A DNA stretch of 64,000 nt from Streptomyces sp. ITFR-21 (GTDB taxonomy: Bacteria > Actinomycetota > Actinomycetes > Streptomycetales > Streptomycetaceae). This document shows, in pieces, positions 16,304 to 25,133 of the stretch. A program made the position numbers and the translations under genes. The notes beneath the pieces were generated by a model. That model was not told the origin of the DNA. It searched no databases and saw only the letters and a list, made by a program, of their open reading frames with translations. Location of the stretch: assembly GCF_031844685.1 (NCBI RefSeq), contig NZ_CP134605.1, positions 5,740,001-5,804,000 of the forward strand, written 5' to 3'. The number at the start of each line of letters is the position of its first letter. Within the stretch, counting starts at the first letter, position 1.

Positions 16304-17703
16304 CCGCCCGTACCGTGATCCGCGGCGGCCTCGTCATCACCGCCGCCGACGAGACGCACGCCGACGTCCTCATCGAGGGCGGCCGGATCGCCGCCCTCGC
16401 CGCCCCCGACTCCTCGGCCGCGCGGAGCTGGACCGACGCCGAAGTCGTCGACGCCACCGGCAAGTACGTGATCCCCGGCGGTGTCGACGGCCACACCCAC
16501 ATGGAGATGCCGTTCGGCGGCACCACCGCCTCCGACACCTTCGAGACCGGCACCCGCGCCGCCGCCTGGGGCGGTACCACCACCATCGTCGACTTCGCCA
16601 TCCAGAACGTCGGCAGCGGCCTGCGCACCGGACTCGACGCCTGGCACGCCAAGGCCGACGGCCAGTGCGCCATCGACTACGCCTTCCACATGATCGTCTC
16701 CGACGTCACCGACGAGACGCTCAAGGAGATGGACGTCCTGGTCGAGGAGGGCGTGACCAGCTTCAAGATGTTCATGGCCTACCCCGGCGTCTTCTACAGC
16801 GACGACGGCCGGATCCTGCGGGCCATGCAGCGCGCCTCCGGCAACGGCGGCCTGGTGATGGTGCACGCCGAGAACGGCATCGCCATCGACGTGCTGGTCC
16901 AGCAGGCGTTGGCGGCCGGCCGCACCGACCCCCGCTGGCACGGCGAGGTCCGGCACGCCCTGCTGGAGGCCGAGGCCACCCACCGCGCCATCCAGCTCGC
17001 CCGGGTGGCGGGCGCCCCGCTCTACGTCGTGCACGTTTCCGCGCAGCAGGCCGTCGCCGAGTTGGCCGCCGCCCGCGACCTGGGCCTGCCGGTGTTCGGC
17101 GAGACCTGTCCGCAGTACCTCTTCCTGTCCACCGACAACCTCGCCGAGCCGGACTTCGAGGGCGCCAAGTACGTCTGCAGCACACCGCTGCGCCCGCGCG
17201 AGCACCAGGCCGCGCTGTGGCAGGGCCTGCGCACCGACGACCTCCAGGTGGTGTCCACCGACCACTGCCCGTTCTGCTTCACCGGGCAGAAGGAGATGGG
17301 CCGCGGAGACTTCTCCAAGATCCCCAACGGCATGCCCGGCGTGGAGCACCGGATGGACCTGCTGCACCAGGCGGTGGTGGAGCGGCGCATCAGCCGCCGC
17401 CGCTGGATCGACATCGCCTGCGCCGCCCCGGCCCGGATGTTCGGCCTCTACCCGCGCAAGGGCACCATCGCACCGGGGGCCGACGCCGACGTGGTGGTCT
17501 ACGACCCACGCGCCACCCAGGTGATCTCCGCGGCCACCCACCACATGAACGTCGACTACAGCGCGTACGAGGGCAAGCCGCTCACCGGCCGGGTGGAGAC
17601 CGTGCTGTCCCGCGGGGTCCCCGTCATCTCCGGCGGCTCGTACGTCGGACGCGCCGGACACGGCCGCTACACGCCCCGCGGCATCTGCCAGTACCTCGAC
17701 TGA
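16300..17703 (+). CDS. hydA: dihydropyrimidinase / hydantoinase
   Basis: A 467-residue cyclic amidohydrolase of the amidohydrolase superfamily. Metal ligands are visible in GGVDGHTHMEMPFGG (HxH), in the region of the carbamylated Lys (VTSFKMFMAYPG), in VHAENG and YVVHVSAQQAV (His ligands), and in STDHCPF (Asp). It opens dihydrouracil, dihydrothymine or hydantoin rings to N-carbamoyl compounds, the substrate of the first gene in this operon. The start is GTG 16300, overlapping the previous stop by 4 nt (GTGA), so translation is coupled. Confidence 0.92.
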   Translation: MTARTVIRGGLVITAADETHADVLIEGGRIAALAAPDSSAARSWTDAEVVDATGKYVIPGGVDGHTHMEMPFGGTTASDTFETGTRAAAWGGTTTIVDFAIQNVGSGLRTGLDAWHAKADGQCAIDYAFHMIVSDVTDETLKEMDVLVEEGVTSFKMFMAYPGVFYSDDGRILRAMQRASGNGGLVMVHAENGIAIDVLVQQALAAGRTDPRWHGEVRHALLEAEATHRAIQLARVAGAPLYVVHVSAQQAVAELAAARDLGLPVFGETCPQYLFLSTDNLAEPDFEGAKYVCSTPLRPREHQAALWQGLRTDDLQVVSTDHCPFCFTGQKEMGRGDFSKIPNGMPGVEHRMDLLHQAVVERRISRRRWIDIACAAPARMFGLYPRKGTIAPGADADVVVYDPRATQVISAATHHMNVDYSAYEGKPLTGRVETVLSRGVPVISGGSYVGRAGHGRYTPRGICQYLD

Positions 17704-17764
17704 GCCCGAACGCAGCGGCAGCCCAGGGGGCTCCGCAACCCCCGTCAGGAAAGGAGTGGCGCCC

Positions 17765-18778
17765 ATGGACTTCGGCCTCGTGCTGCAGACCGACCCGCCC
17801 GCCTCGAACGTCGTCGAGCTGATGCGCCGCGCCGAGCGCAACGGCTTCACCCACGGCTGGACCTTCGACTCCGCCGTGCTCTGGCAGGAACCCTTCGTCA
17901 TCCACAGCCGGATCCTCGACCACACCGACCGGCTCACCGTCGGCACCATGGTCACCAACCCCGGTACCCGCACCTGGGAGGTGACCGCCTCCACCTTCGC
18001 CACCCTCAACTCGATGTACGGCAACCGGACCGTCTGCGGCATCGGCCGCGGCGACTCCGCGATGCGGGTGGTCGGCCGGCAGCCCGACAGCCTGGCCCGG
18101 CTGGGCGCGGCCATCACCGCCATCCGCGACCTCGCCGAGGGCCGCGAGGCCGACGTGGACGGCACCCCGCTGCGACTGCCCTGGGTCACCGACGGCCGGC
18201 TGCCGGTGTGGATGGCCGCCTACGGCCCCAAGGCCCTGGCCCTGGCCGGGGAGAAGGCCGACGGCTTCATCCTGCAGCTCGCCGACGTCTACCTCGCGGA
18301 GCGGCTGGTGAAGGCGGTACGGGAGGCCGCGCAGAAGGCGGGCCGCGACCCGGCGGCCGTCACCATCTGCGTCGCCGCCCCCGCGTACGTCACCGAGGAC
18401 GACTCCCCGCAGGCCCTGGCGCACGCCCGCGAGCAGTGCCGCTGGTTCGGCGGCATGGTCGGCAACCACGTCGCCGACCTGGTGGGCCGCTACGGCGAGC
18501 ACTCCTCGCTGGTGCCCGAGGAGCTGACCGCGTACATCAAGCAGCGCCAGGGCTACGACTACTCCCACCACGGCCGCAGCGGGAACCCCGACACCGCCTT
18601 CGTCCCCGACGACATCGTGGACCGCTTCTGTGTGATCGGCCCCCCGCGGGCCCATGTGGCCAAGCTGGAGGCACTGCGCGACCTGGGCGTGGACCAGTTC
18701 GCCGTCTACGACATGCACGACGCGAAGGAGGCGGTGGTCGACGCCTACGGCGAGCACGTCATTCCGGTACTGGGCTGA
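17765..18778 (+). CDS. F420-dependent luciferase-like oxidoreductase (TIGR03842-like)
   Basis: A 337-residue TIM-barrel enzyme of the LLM class. It has FGLVLQTDPP at the N-terminus, TVGTMVTNPGTRTWEVTAS, CGIGRGDSAMRVVG and PVWMAAYGPKALALAGEKADG, the last two placed as in F420-binding LLM proteins. It resembles a subgroup I recall as TIGR03842, found beside hydantoinase genes in actinobacteria. The substrate is unproven. As the operon lacks any dihydropyrimidine dehydrogenase, this redox enzyme is a candidate for the ring-reduction step or for a related oxidation. AAGGAG lies 8 nt before ATG 17765. Confidence 0.85.
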   Translation: MDFGLVLQTDPPASNVVELMRRAERNGFTHGWTFDSAVLWQEPFVIHSRILDHTDRLTVGTMVTNPGTRTWEVTASTFATLNSMYGNRTVCGIGRGDSAMRVVGRQPDSLARLGAAITAIRDLAEGREADVDGTPLRLPWVTDGRLPVWMAAYGPKALALAGEKADGFILQLADVYLAERLVKAVREAAQKAGRDPAAVTICVAAPAYVTEDDSPQALAHAREQCRWFGGMVGNHVADLVGRYGEHSSLVPEELTAYIKQRQGYDYSHHGRSGNPDTAFVPDDIVDRFCVIGPPRAHVAKLEALRDLGVDQFAVYDMHDAKEAVVDAYGEHVIPVLG

Positions 18779-18820
18779 GCCCGGCGCCCGGCCGGGCCGC
18801 GGACCGGCCGGGCGCCGGGC
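18779..18820 (+). terminator. 17 bp hairpin closing the pyrimidine operon
   Basis: Arms 18779-18795 and 18804-18820 are perfect reverse complements around an 8 nt loop. The hairpin starts immediately after the stop of the F420-dependent gene. Confidence 0.8.
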
Positions 18821-18917
18821 GCGGCGCCGAACTCCCGGGCGGCTCCCGGCGGATGTCCGGTGCGCCCGGTGGAGCGGCCTGGAGCCAGGTGGCACCGGGG
18901 TCTGATTGGATGGCGGC

Positions 18918-19796
18918 ATGGGCAACGAGGTCGATGCGGGCACCGGTGGGACGGCGGCGGCGGAAGGCGTCACGGACGCGCTGCTCGGCGCCGTCGAGGA
19001 CACGATCAGGGCGGTGGTCGGCGCCGAGGTGGTACCCCGCTGGCGGCGGTTGGCCGACGGCGACGTGGTCGAGAAGAACGGTCCGCACGACCTGGTCACC
19101 ACCGCCGACCGGCTGGCCGAGGAACGCCTCACCGAACGGCTCCCGGCGCTGCTGCCCGGCTCCGTCGTCGTCGGCGAGGAGGCGGTGAGCGCCGACCCGG
19201 CGCTGCTGGAGCTGCTGCGCGGCGACGCCCCCGTGTGGGTGATCGACCCGGTGGACGGCACCTCCGCCTTCGTCCGCGGCGACCGGGGATTCTCCACACT
19301 GGTCTCCCTGGTGCGCGGCGGGCAGCCGGTCGCCTGCTGGACGTACGCCCCGCAGCTCGGCCTGTTCGCCACCGCCCGCCGCGGGCAGGGCGCCCACCTG
19401 GACGGGAAGCGGCTGCGTACCGACAGCTCGCGCGAGCGGCTGCGGATGTGGACCTCCAACCCGGTCCTCCGCGACGACGGGGAGCGCGCCGCGGTGGCCC
19501 GGCTGGAGGACGCGGGCATCGAGTGCGACCCCTGCGTCACCAGCGCCGGGCTGGTCTACCTGGACGTGGCGCGCGGCCGGACCGACGGGGTGGCGTTCTT
19601 CTGGGAGGCCCCCTGGGACCACTCGGCCGGGCTGCTGCTGGTCACCGAGGCCGGCGGCACCAGCCGGACGGTGGCCGGCGAGCCCTTCCAGGTGGCCGGC
19701 GGCAACGCGCTGCCGTTCACCGTCGCCAGGGACGAGGCGACCGTGGAACGGGTGATAGGGCTGCTGGCCCCGGACGCCGAGGCGGTACGGCGGTGA
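18918..19796 (+). CDS. inositol-monophosphatase-family phosphatase
   Basis: A 292-residue member of the lithium-sensitive phosphatase superfamily. Metal-binding motifs are in order: DLVTTADRLAEERL, VVGEEAVSAD, WVIDPVDGTSAFVRGD and WEAPWDHSAGLLLV. Such enzymes remove phosphate from inositol phosphate, histidinol phosphate, fructose bisphosphate or PAP, and the exact substrate is not clear. It overlaps the next gene by 4 nt (GTGA at 19793), forming a two-gene unit with a phytoene-dehydrogenase-like flavoprotein. ATG 18918 was chosen where the conserved N-terminus begins. Confidence 0.87.
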   Translation: MGNEVDAGTGGTAAAEGVTDALLGAVEDTIRAVVGAEVVPRWRRLADGDVVEKNGPHDLVTTADRLAEERLTERLPALLPGSVVVGEEAVSADPALLELLRGDAPVWVIDPVDGTSAFVRGDRGFSTLVSLVRGGQPVACWTYAPQLGLFATARRGQGAHLDGKRLRTDSSRERLRMWTSNPVLRDDGERAAVARLEDAGIECDPCVTSAGLVYLDVARGRTDGVAFFWEAPWDHSAGLLLVTEAGGTSRTVAGEPFQVAGGNALPFTVARDEATVERVIGLLAPDAEAVRR

Positions 19797-21235
19797 GCCG
19801 GGCGGTGGTGGCCGACGCGGTGGTGGTCGGCGCCGGACCCAACGGGCTGACCGCCGCGGTCGAACTCGCCCGCGCCGGCCTGTCCGTGCAGCTCTACGAA
19901 GCCGCCGACACGATCGGCGGCGGCGCCAGGACCGAGGAGCTGACCCTGCCGGGCTTCCGGCACGACAGCTGCTCGGCGGTGCACCCCTTCGGTATCGGCT
20001 CACCCGCCTTCGGCGCGCTGCCGCTGGCCGAGCACGGCCTGGAGTGGCTGCACCCCGAGATCCCCATGGCGCACCCGTTCCCGGACGGCACCGCGGCGGT
20101 CCTCGGCCGGACCGTGGGCGAGACCGCGGCCTCCCTCGGACCCCGCGACGCGGTCACCTACCGGCGCCTGCTGGCCCCGTACGCCGGCCACTGGAACGCG
20201 ATCGCCGCGGACTTCTTCCGGCCGCCGTGGGCCGGGCTGCCGCGCGACCCGTACCGCTTCGTCCGGTTCGGGCTGACCGGCACCCCGCCCGCCGCCGCGC
20301 TGGCGCTGCGCTTCCGCGACCCCAAGGCGCGGGCGCTGCTCGCCGGGCTCGCCGGGCACGCGATCTCCCGGCTGAGCGAGCCGTTCACCGGGGCCATGGC
20401 GATGCTGTTCGCGCTGGCCGCGCACGAACGGGGCTGGCCGGTGGCCCGCGGCGGCTCGCAGGCCATCTCCGACGCGCTGGCCGGAGTGCTGACCGGGCTC
20501 GGCGGCGAGATCAGGACCGGCGTCACCGTACGCAAGCTGGACGAGCTGCCGCCCGCCCGCGCGTACGTCTTCGACACCTCGCCGACCGCGCTGGCCCGGA
20601 TCGCCGCGCTCGGCGACGCGTACCGCGGCTACCGCTACGGGCCCTCCGTCTTCAAGATCGACTACGCGCTCGACGGGCCGGTGCCGTGGACCGCGCCCGC
20701 CGCCCGCCGGGCCGGGACCGTGCACATCGGCCCGAGCTACACCGAGATCGGCGACGCGCTGACCCGGGCGGTCACCGGCCGGCCGCCCGGCACACCGTTC
20801 CTCATCACCACCCAGCCCAGCGTCGTCGACCCGTCCAGGGCGCCCGCGGGCAAGCACGTCTTCTGGGCCTACGCGCACGTCCCCCAGGGCTGGCACGGCG
20901 ACGCCACTGACGCGATCGAGCGCCAGATCGAACGATTCGCGCCGGGCTTCCGCGACCTCGTCCTGGCCCGCGCCATCACCGGTCCTGCCGCCCTCGCCAC
21001 CCGCAACGCCAACTACGTCGGCGGCGACATCGCCTGCGGCGCCTTCGCCGGCCTGCAGACCGTGCTGCGCCCCCGGCTGGCCGCCGTCCCCTACGCCACC
21101 CCGCGCCCCGGCGTCTTCCTGTGCTCCTCGGCGACCCCGCCGGGCCCCGGCGTGCACGGCATGAGCGGGCACAACGCCGCCAGGGCGGTGCTGCGCCACC
21201 TGCGGCGCTCGGCCCGCGTGGCGGCACGCGTCTGA
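19793..21235 (+). CDS. FAD-dependent oxidoreductase, phytoene-dehydrogenase-like
   Basis: A 480-residue flavoprotein with an N-terminal dinucleotide fold VVVGAGPNGLTAAVELARAG, then LYEAADTIGGGARTEEL (the second part of the FAD site) and a C-terminal FLCSSATPPGPGVHGMSGHNAA, a typical ending of the CrtI/PDS-like amine oxidase family. There are no carotenoid genes around it, so its role in pigment synthesis is not supported; many actinobacterial members are of unknown use. It begins with GTG 19793 overlapping the preceding stop, so translation is coupled. Confidence 0.85.
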   Translation: MSRAVVADAVVVGAGPNGLTAAVELARAGLSVQLYEAADTIGGGARTEELTLPGFRHDSCSAVHPFGIGSPAFGALPLAEHGLEWLHPEIPMAHPFPDGTAAVLGRTVGETAASLGPRDAVTYRRLLAPYAGHWNAIAADFFRPPWAGLPRDPYRFVRFGLTGTPPAAALALRFRDPKARALLAGLAGHAISRLSEPFTGAMAMLFALAAHERGWPVARGGSQAISDALAGVLTGLGGEIRTGVTVRKLDELPPARAYVFDTSPTALARIAALGDAYRGYRYGPSVFKIDYALDGPVPWTAPAARRAGTVHIGPSYTEIGDALTRAVTGRPPGTPFLITTQPSVVDPSRAPAGKHVFWAYAHVPQGWHGDATDAIERQIERFAPGFRDLVLARAITGPAALATRNANYVGGDIACGAFAGLQTVLRPRLAAVPYATPRPGVFLCSSATPPGPGVHGMSGHNAARAVLRHLRRSARVAARV

Positions 21236-21280
21236 GACGGCGCGGACCCGCTCCCCGGCCGCACCGGCATCCGGCAGGCG

Positions 21281-21445
21281 CCAGGGTCTGCCGTTCGGAT
21301 CCGCGCGGGGCGGGGAGCGGGGTCCGGCGCGTCGCGGCTGCACGGCTGCAAAGGGGGCGGCGTGGTGTGTCGCCGACCGGCGGGAACGCCGCAGACGTGC
21401 GTACCGGGCCCGCGACGCCGCGAAGATCGCCCCGGCAGGTCCTAG
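21281..21445 (+). repeat. CTAG-flanked inverted-end repeat, copy 2
   Basis: Same orientation as copy 1. The left end CCAGGGTCTGCCG is slightly decayed; the right end ...GGCAGGTCCTAG ends exactly in the CTAG that holds the stop codon of the sirtuin gene on the minus strand. Shared interior blocks are GCGGGGTCCGG, GTGTGTCGCCGACCGGCGGG and GGGCCCGCGACGCCGCG. Length 165 bp. Confidence 0.85.
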
Positions 21446-22176
21446 GCCGCGGTCAGTCCGTCGAGCAGCGCCGGGAGCGCGGTGCCGATCGGCTCCCGGA
21501 TCACCGCGGCGGCCAGCGGGTCGTAGGGCGTCGGCTGGGCGTTGACGATGACCAGCCTAGCGCCGTGCTCGGCGGCCAGGCCCGCCAGCGAGGCCGCGGG
21601 CTGCACCTGGAGGGTGGTGCCGACCACGATGAAGGTGTCGCAGGCCCGCGCGATGGCCATCGCCTCGCCCAGCACCTGCGGATCGAGGGACTGCCCGAAC
21701 AGCACCGTCGCCGACTTCAGGATGCCGCCGCAGGACCGGCAGCCGGGATCCTCCTCCCCGGCCGCCACCCGCTCCAGCGCCTCCGCCATCGCGGCCCGCT
21801 CACCGCACCGCGTGCACACCACGGTCCGCGCGGTCCCGTGCAGCTCCAGTACCTTGCGCGCGGTCAGCCCGGCCAGCTGGTGCAGACCGTCCACGTTCTG
21901 CGTGATCACCCGCACCGGTACGCCCGCCCGCTCCAGCCGCACGATCGCCTCGTGCGCCGCGTTCGGCCGTGCCCGCCAGGTCGCGCTGTCCCGCCGCATC
22001 CGCCACGCCCGGCGCCGGGCCTCCGGGTCGGACATGTACGCCTCGTAGGTGACGGCCTTCTCCGCCTGCGGGTCGCGCCGCCACAGACCGTTGGGCCCCC
22101 GGTAGTCGGGGATCCCGGAATCGGTGGAGATCCCGGCCCCGGTCAGCAACGCCACGAGAGGCTTGCGGCTACTCAT
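21442..22176 (-). CDS. Sir2-family NAD-dependent protein deacylase
   Basis: A 244-residue sirtuin with LLTGAGISTDSGIPDYRG (NAD binding), TQNVDGLHQLAG (catalytic Asn-Asp), LELHGT (catalytic His), the zinc pair CTRC...CRSC, and VVGTTLQVQPAASLA. It removes acyl groups from lysines using NAD. It has no membrane segment and probably acts in the cytosol on metabolic enzymes. The TAG stop lies inside the end of repeat copy 2. It is probably leaderless (TACCCT box 8 nt before ATG). Confidence 0.93.
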   Translation of the reverse strand: MSSRKPLVALLTGAGISTDSGIPDYRGPNGLWRRDPQAEKAVTYEAYMSDPEARRRAWRMRRDSATWRARPNAAHEAIVRLERAGVPVRVITQNVDGLHQLAGLTARKVLELHGTARTVVCTRCGERAAMAEALERVAAGEEDPGCRSCGGILKSATVLFGQSLDPQVLGEAMAIARACDTFIVVGTTLQVQPAASLAGLAAEHGARLVIVNAQPTPYDPLAAAVIREPIGTALPALLDGLTAA

Positions 22177-22184
22177 ACACCCGA

Positions 22185-22190
22185 GGGTAG
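22185..22190 (-). promoter_or_regulatory. leaderless -10 box TACCCT for the sirtuin gene
   Basis: On the minus strand TACCCT lies 8 nt before the ATG at 22176, with no ribosome site between. Confidence 0.4.
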
Positions 22191-22297
22191 GCCGCCCGCC
22201 GGCCCCGCGGCGAGCGCCTTTCCGGCCCCCGCCGCGGCCGCTGCTCCGACTCTCGGTCCGGCCTCCGGCTTGGTCCTCGGCTTGGCCCCCGGGCGGG

Positions 22298-22798
22298 TCA
22301 GTCCTCGCGGGCCGGGCGGCCGTTGACCAGTTCGGCCGGGCCGCCGGCGGAGCGCAGGGCGGCCAGGCCGGCGCGGACCCGGCGGGTGGCGTTCGGGGTG
22401 AGGTAGCGGTCCAGGTCGGGCTCGGCGACCAGCTCCCAGGAGTCCAGCTCCGCCGCCTGCAGGCGGATCGCGCCGAGCTGCTCCTCGCCGAGCACGCCGC
22501 CGTCGTAGAGGTAGCTGGTCAGCGGCGGGCGCCCCGGGGCCGTCACCCAGTCGACGGCCAGCAGCGCGCCCGGCGTGACGTCGAGCCCGATCTCCTCCAC
22601 CGTCTCGCGGTGCGCCGCCTGCCGCGGCGTCTCGCCCTGGTCGGACTCGATCGTGCCGCCCGGCAGCGTCCACGTGCCGTCGTCCCGGTAGTTCGGCTCG
22701 ACCAGCAGGACGCGGCCGTCGGCGGATCGGAAAAGGGTGTTGGCTCCGGCGAGGATCCTGGGCAGGCCGGCGATGTACGCGGCGAAGTCGAGACTCAT
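22298..22798 (-). CDS. NUDIX hydrolase
   Basis: A 166-residue protein. The Nudix box is complete: GGTIESDQGETPRQAAHRET followed by VEEIGLD, i.e. GX5EX7REUXEEXGU. Substrate not predictable; family members hydrolyse nucleoside diphosphate derivatives, including oxidised nucleotides and sugar nucleotides. The start at 22798 is set by the beginning of the conserved part (MSLDFAAYI) and a TAGGTT box 7 nt upstream, which implies a leaderless message. It reads away from the glycerate kinase gene. Confidence 0.9.
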   Translation of the reverse strand: MSLDFAAYIAGLPRILAGANTLFRSADGRVLLVEPNYRDDGTWTLPGGTIESDQGETPRQAAHRETVEEIGLDVTPGALLAVDWVTAPGRPPLTSYLYDGGVLGEEQLGAIRLQAAELDSWELVAEPDLDRYLTPNATRRVRAGLAALRSAGGPAELVNGRPARED

Positions 22799-22805
22799 GC
22801 GCCCC

Positions 22806-22811
22806 AACCTA
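22806..22811 (-). promoter_or_regulatory. leaderless -10 box TAGGTT for the NUDIX gene
   Basis: Minus-strand TAGGTT, 7 nt before the ATG at 22798, with no Shine-Dalgarno sequence. Confidence 0.5.
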
Positions 22812-22942
22812 CGGGGCGCGGACTCGGCCGGGTGGCCGTAGCCGCGAGGCGGCCCGCTGCGCCTTCCGCGGGCGGCCGGCCCCGGCCGGGATAGGGTCCG
22901 AGGCGGCGCGGTGTTCCGTTCTCCGGCTGAGGGGTTTCCACC

Positions 22943-24088
22943 ATGTCCGACGCTGCAATCCCGCCGACGGCGCGCGTGCTGATCGCCTCGGACAAGTTCA
23001 AGGGCTCCCTGACCGCGGTCGAGGTGGCCGCGCACGTCGAGGCCGGGCTGCGCCGGGTGGTGCCGGCGCTGACCGTCGAGTCGCTGCCCGTCGCCGACGG
23101 CGGCGACGGCACGGTCGACGCGGCCGTCGCGGCGGGCTTCGAGCGCCGTGCGGTACGGGTCACCGGGCCGCTCGGCGAACCGGTCGAGGCGGCGTACGCG
23201 CTGCGCGACGGCACCGCGGTGGTGGAGATGGCCGAGGCGTCCGGGCTGCGGCGCCTGCCGCCCGGGGTGTTCGCGCCGCTGGCCGCGACCACGTACGGCA
23301 CCGGCGAGCTGCTGCGGGCCGCGCTCGAGGCGGGCGCCCGCACGATCGTCCTCGGCGTCGGCGGCAGCGCCACCAGCGACGGCGGCGCCGGCATGCTCAG
23401 CGCGCTCGGTGCCCGGCTGCTGGACGCGCAGGGGGTGCCCGTCGCGCCCGGCGGCGGGGCGCTGGCCGCGCTGGCCCAGGCGGACCTCACCGGACTGGAC
23501 CCGCGGCTGGCCGACACCGAGGTCGTACTGGCCGGCGATGTCGACAACCCGCTGCTCGGGCCCAAGGGCGCCGCGGCGGTCTACGGGCCGCAGAAGGGCG
23601 CCTCACCGGCGGACGTGGCCGCCCTCGACGCGGCGCTGCGGCGCTACGCGGAGGTGCTGGACGCGCTCGCGGCGGCGCAGTCGCCGGGCGCGGGGGCGGC
23701 CGGCGGCCTCGGCTTCGGCGCGCTCGCCGGGCTCGGCGCCGTCTTCCGACCCGGTATCGCGGTACTGCTCGACGTGCTCGGCTTCCCCGACGCGCTGGGC
23801 CGGGCCGACCTGGTCATCACCGGCGAGGGCTCGCTCGACGAGCAGACCCTGCACGGCAAGGCCCCCGTCGGCGTCGCCCAGGCGGCCCGCGCCCGCGGGC
23901 TGGACGTGGTGGCCGTCTGCGGCCGGCTCGCGCTGCCTCCGGCCGACCTCGGCGCGGCAGGCATCCGCCGCGCCTACCCGCTCACCGACATCGAGCCGGA
24001 CCCCGCCCGCTGCATGGCGCAGGCGGGCCCGCTGCTGGAACAGGCCGCCGCCGGGCTGGCCCGCGACTACCTCCTCCCGCCGGGCTGA
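22943..24088 (+). CDS. glycerate kinase (GarK/GlxK family)
   Basis: A 381-residue glycerate kinase type 1. The N-terminal LIASDKFKGSLTAVEVA is diagnostic, followed by LPVADGGDGTVDA, GGSATSDGGAGML, GDVDNPLLGPKGAAAVYGPQKG and TGEGSLDEQTLHGKAPVG. It phosphorylates glycerate with ATP, usually to 2-phosphoglycerate, linking glyoxylate or glycerate use to glycolysis. The gene stands alone, ended by a strong hairpin shared with the convergent pssA. Confidence 0.93.
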   Translation: MSDAAIPPTARVLIASDKFKGSLTAVEVAAHVEAGLRRVVPALTVESLPVADGGDGTVDAAVAAGFERRAVRVTGPLGEPVEAAYALRDGTAVVEMAEASGLRRLPPGVFAPLAATTYGTGELLRAALEAGARTIVLGVGGSATSDGGAGMLSALGARLLDAQGVPVAPGGGALAALAQADLTGLDPRLADTEVVLAGDVDNPLLGPKGAAAVYGPQKGASPADVAALDAALRRYAEVLDALAAAQSPGAGAAGGLGFGALAGLGAVFRPGIAVLLDVLGFPDALGRADLVITGEGSLDEQTLHGKAPVGVAQAARARGLDVVAVCGRLALPPADLGAAGIRRAYPLTDIEPDPARCMAQAGPLLEQAAAGLARDYLLPPG

Positions 24089-24170
24089 GCCCGGTCCCGC
24101 CGGGAGAAGGCCCCTCCCGGCGGCTCGAACCGGGGAAACCGGACCGGCGGGCCCGAGCGGGGAAACCGAA

Positions 24171-24212
24171 AGGGCCGCGGGGCCGCCGTTCGACCGGCGG
24201 CCCCGCGGCCCT
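24171..24212. terminator. 18 bp bidirectional terminator hairpin
   Basis: Arms 24171-24188 and 24195-24212 (AGGGCCGCGGGGCCGCCG and its exact complement) surround the loop TTCGAC. It is placed between the convergent glycerate kinase and pssA genes, 83 nt and 18 nt from their stops. Confidence 0.85.
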
Positions 24213-24230
24213 CTGACGACGCGGCCCGCT

Positions 24231-25133
24231 CTAGCGGGCGACCCCGGCCCGCGCCGAGCGCCGGTTGGCCCGGATCGTGTTGACCCGGCGGGTGGTGGCG
24301 AAGCAGGGGATGACCGCGGCGGCGCAGCACTGGAGGGCGGCGCCGGCCTGCAGGAGGCTGTGGCCGCCGGGGACGCCCAGGCTCCAGGCGGTGAGGCAGC
24401 CCATGCTGACCAGGGTCCAGCAGAAGGTCATCAGGGCCAGCCGCCCCCGGGGCTTGGGGTACTCCACCCGGCTCACCATCAGCCAGGCGACACCCACGAT
24501 CGCCAGGACCGTCGGCAGGAACGGCAGCTCCAGCAGCACCAGCGAGACGACCGTCATCGCGCCGAACGGACTGGGCATGCCCTGGAAGACGCCGTCCCGC
24601 AGCGTCGTGCAGGAGAAGCGGGCGAGCCGCAGCACCACCGCCAGCACCACCATGACCGCGGCGAGCGCCGCGACCTTCCCGTGGGCGTCGTCCGAGACGA
24701 GGCCCCAGACGATCACGAAGTACGCCGGGGCGAGACCGAAGCTGATCAGGTCGGAGAGATTGTCCAGTTCCGCGCCCATCGCGGAGCTGCGGAACTTGCG
24801 CGCCACCAGGCCGTCGAAGAGGTCGAAGACCGAGGCCAGCAGCATCAGGGTGACCGCGCCGGCCGCGCTGTTCTTGGACATCGCGCCGTCGCTGGTGCCC
24901 ATCAGGTGCGGCACCAGCACGCCTGTGGTGGTGAAGTACACGGCCAGGAAGCCGCAGATCGCGTTGCCGAGGGTCAGCCCGTCCGCGATGGACAACCGGG
25001 TGGACAGCGGCAGGTCGGCGACCTCGTGTTCCAGCTCGCTCACCCAGGAGGACGAGGAGGCGGCGGTGGCACCCGCGGGTGCCTGCGGCGCGGTGGGCGC
25101 CGGCGACTGGGTGTCGGGCTCAAGCACGGTCAA
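24231..25133 (-). CDS. pssA: CDP-diacylglycerol-serine O-phosphatidyltransferase
   Basis: A 300-residue integral membrane protein of the CDP-alcohol phosphatidyltransferase family. The family motif DLFDGLVARKFRSSAMGAEL followed by DNLSD (DxxDG..AR..G..D..D) is complete. It makes phosphatidylserine from CDP-diacylglycerol and serine. About seven hydrophobic helices follow a polar N-terminus. The start is TTG 25133, where the family N-terminus (TVLEPDTQ) begins; GTG 25127 is the alternative. It overlaps the end of psd by 14 nt and works directly before it in phosphatidylethanolamine synthesis. Confidence 0.93.
   Translation of the reverse strand: MTVLEPDTQSPAPTAPQAPAGATAASSSSWVSELEHEVADLPLSTRLSIADGLTLGNAICGFLAVYFTTTGVLVPHLMGTSDGAMSKNSAAGAVTLMLLASVFDLFDGLVARKFRSSAMGAELDNLSDLISFGLAPAYFVIVWGLVSDDAHGKVAALAAVMVVLAVVLRLARFSCTTLRDGVFQGMPSPFGAMTVVSLVLLELPFLPTVLAIVGVAWLMVSRVEYPKPRGRLALMTFCWTLVSMGCLTAWSLGVPGGHSLLQAGAALQCCAAAVIPCFATTRRVNTIRANRRSARAGVAR

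Noticed and set aside
19793..21235. Carotenoid biosynthesis from the phytoene-dehydrogenase-like gene
   Set aside because: No crtB, crtE or other carotenoid genes are in the window, and the family is broad.
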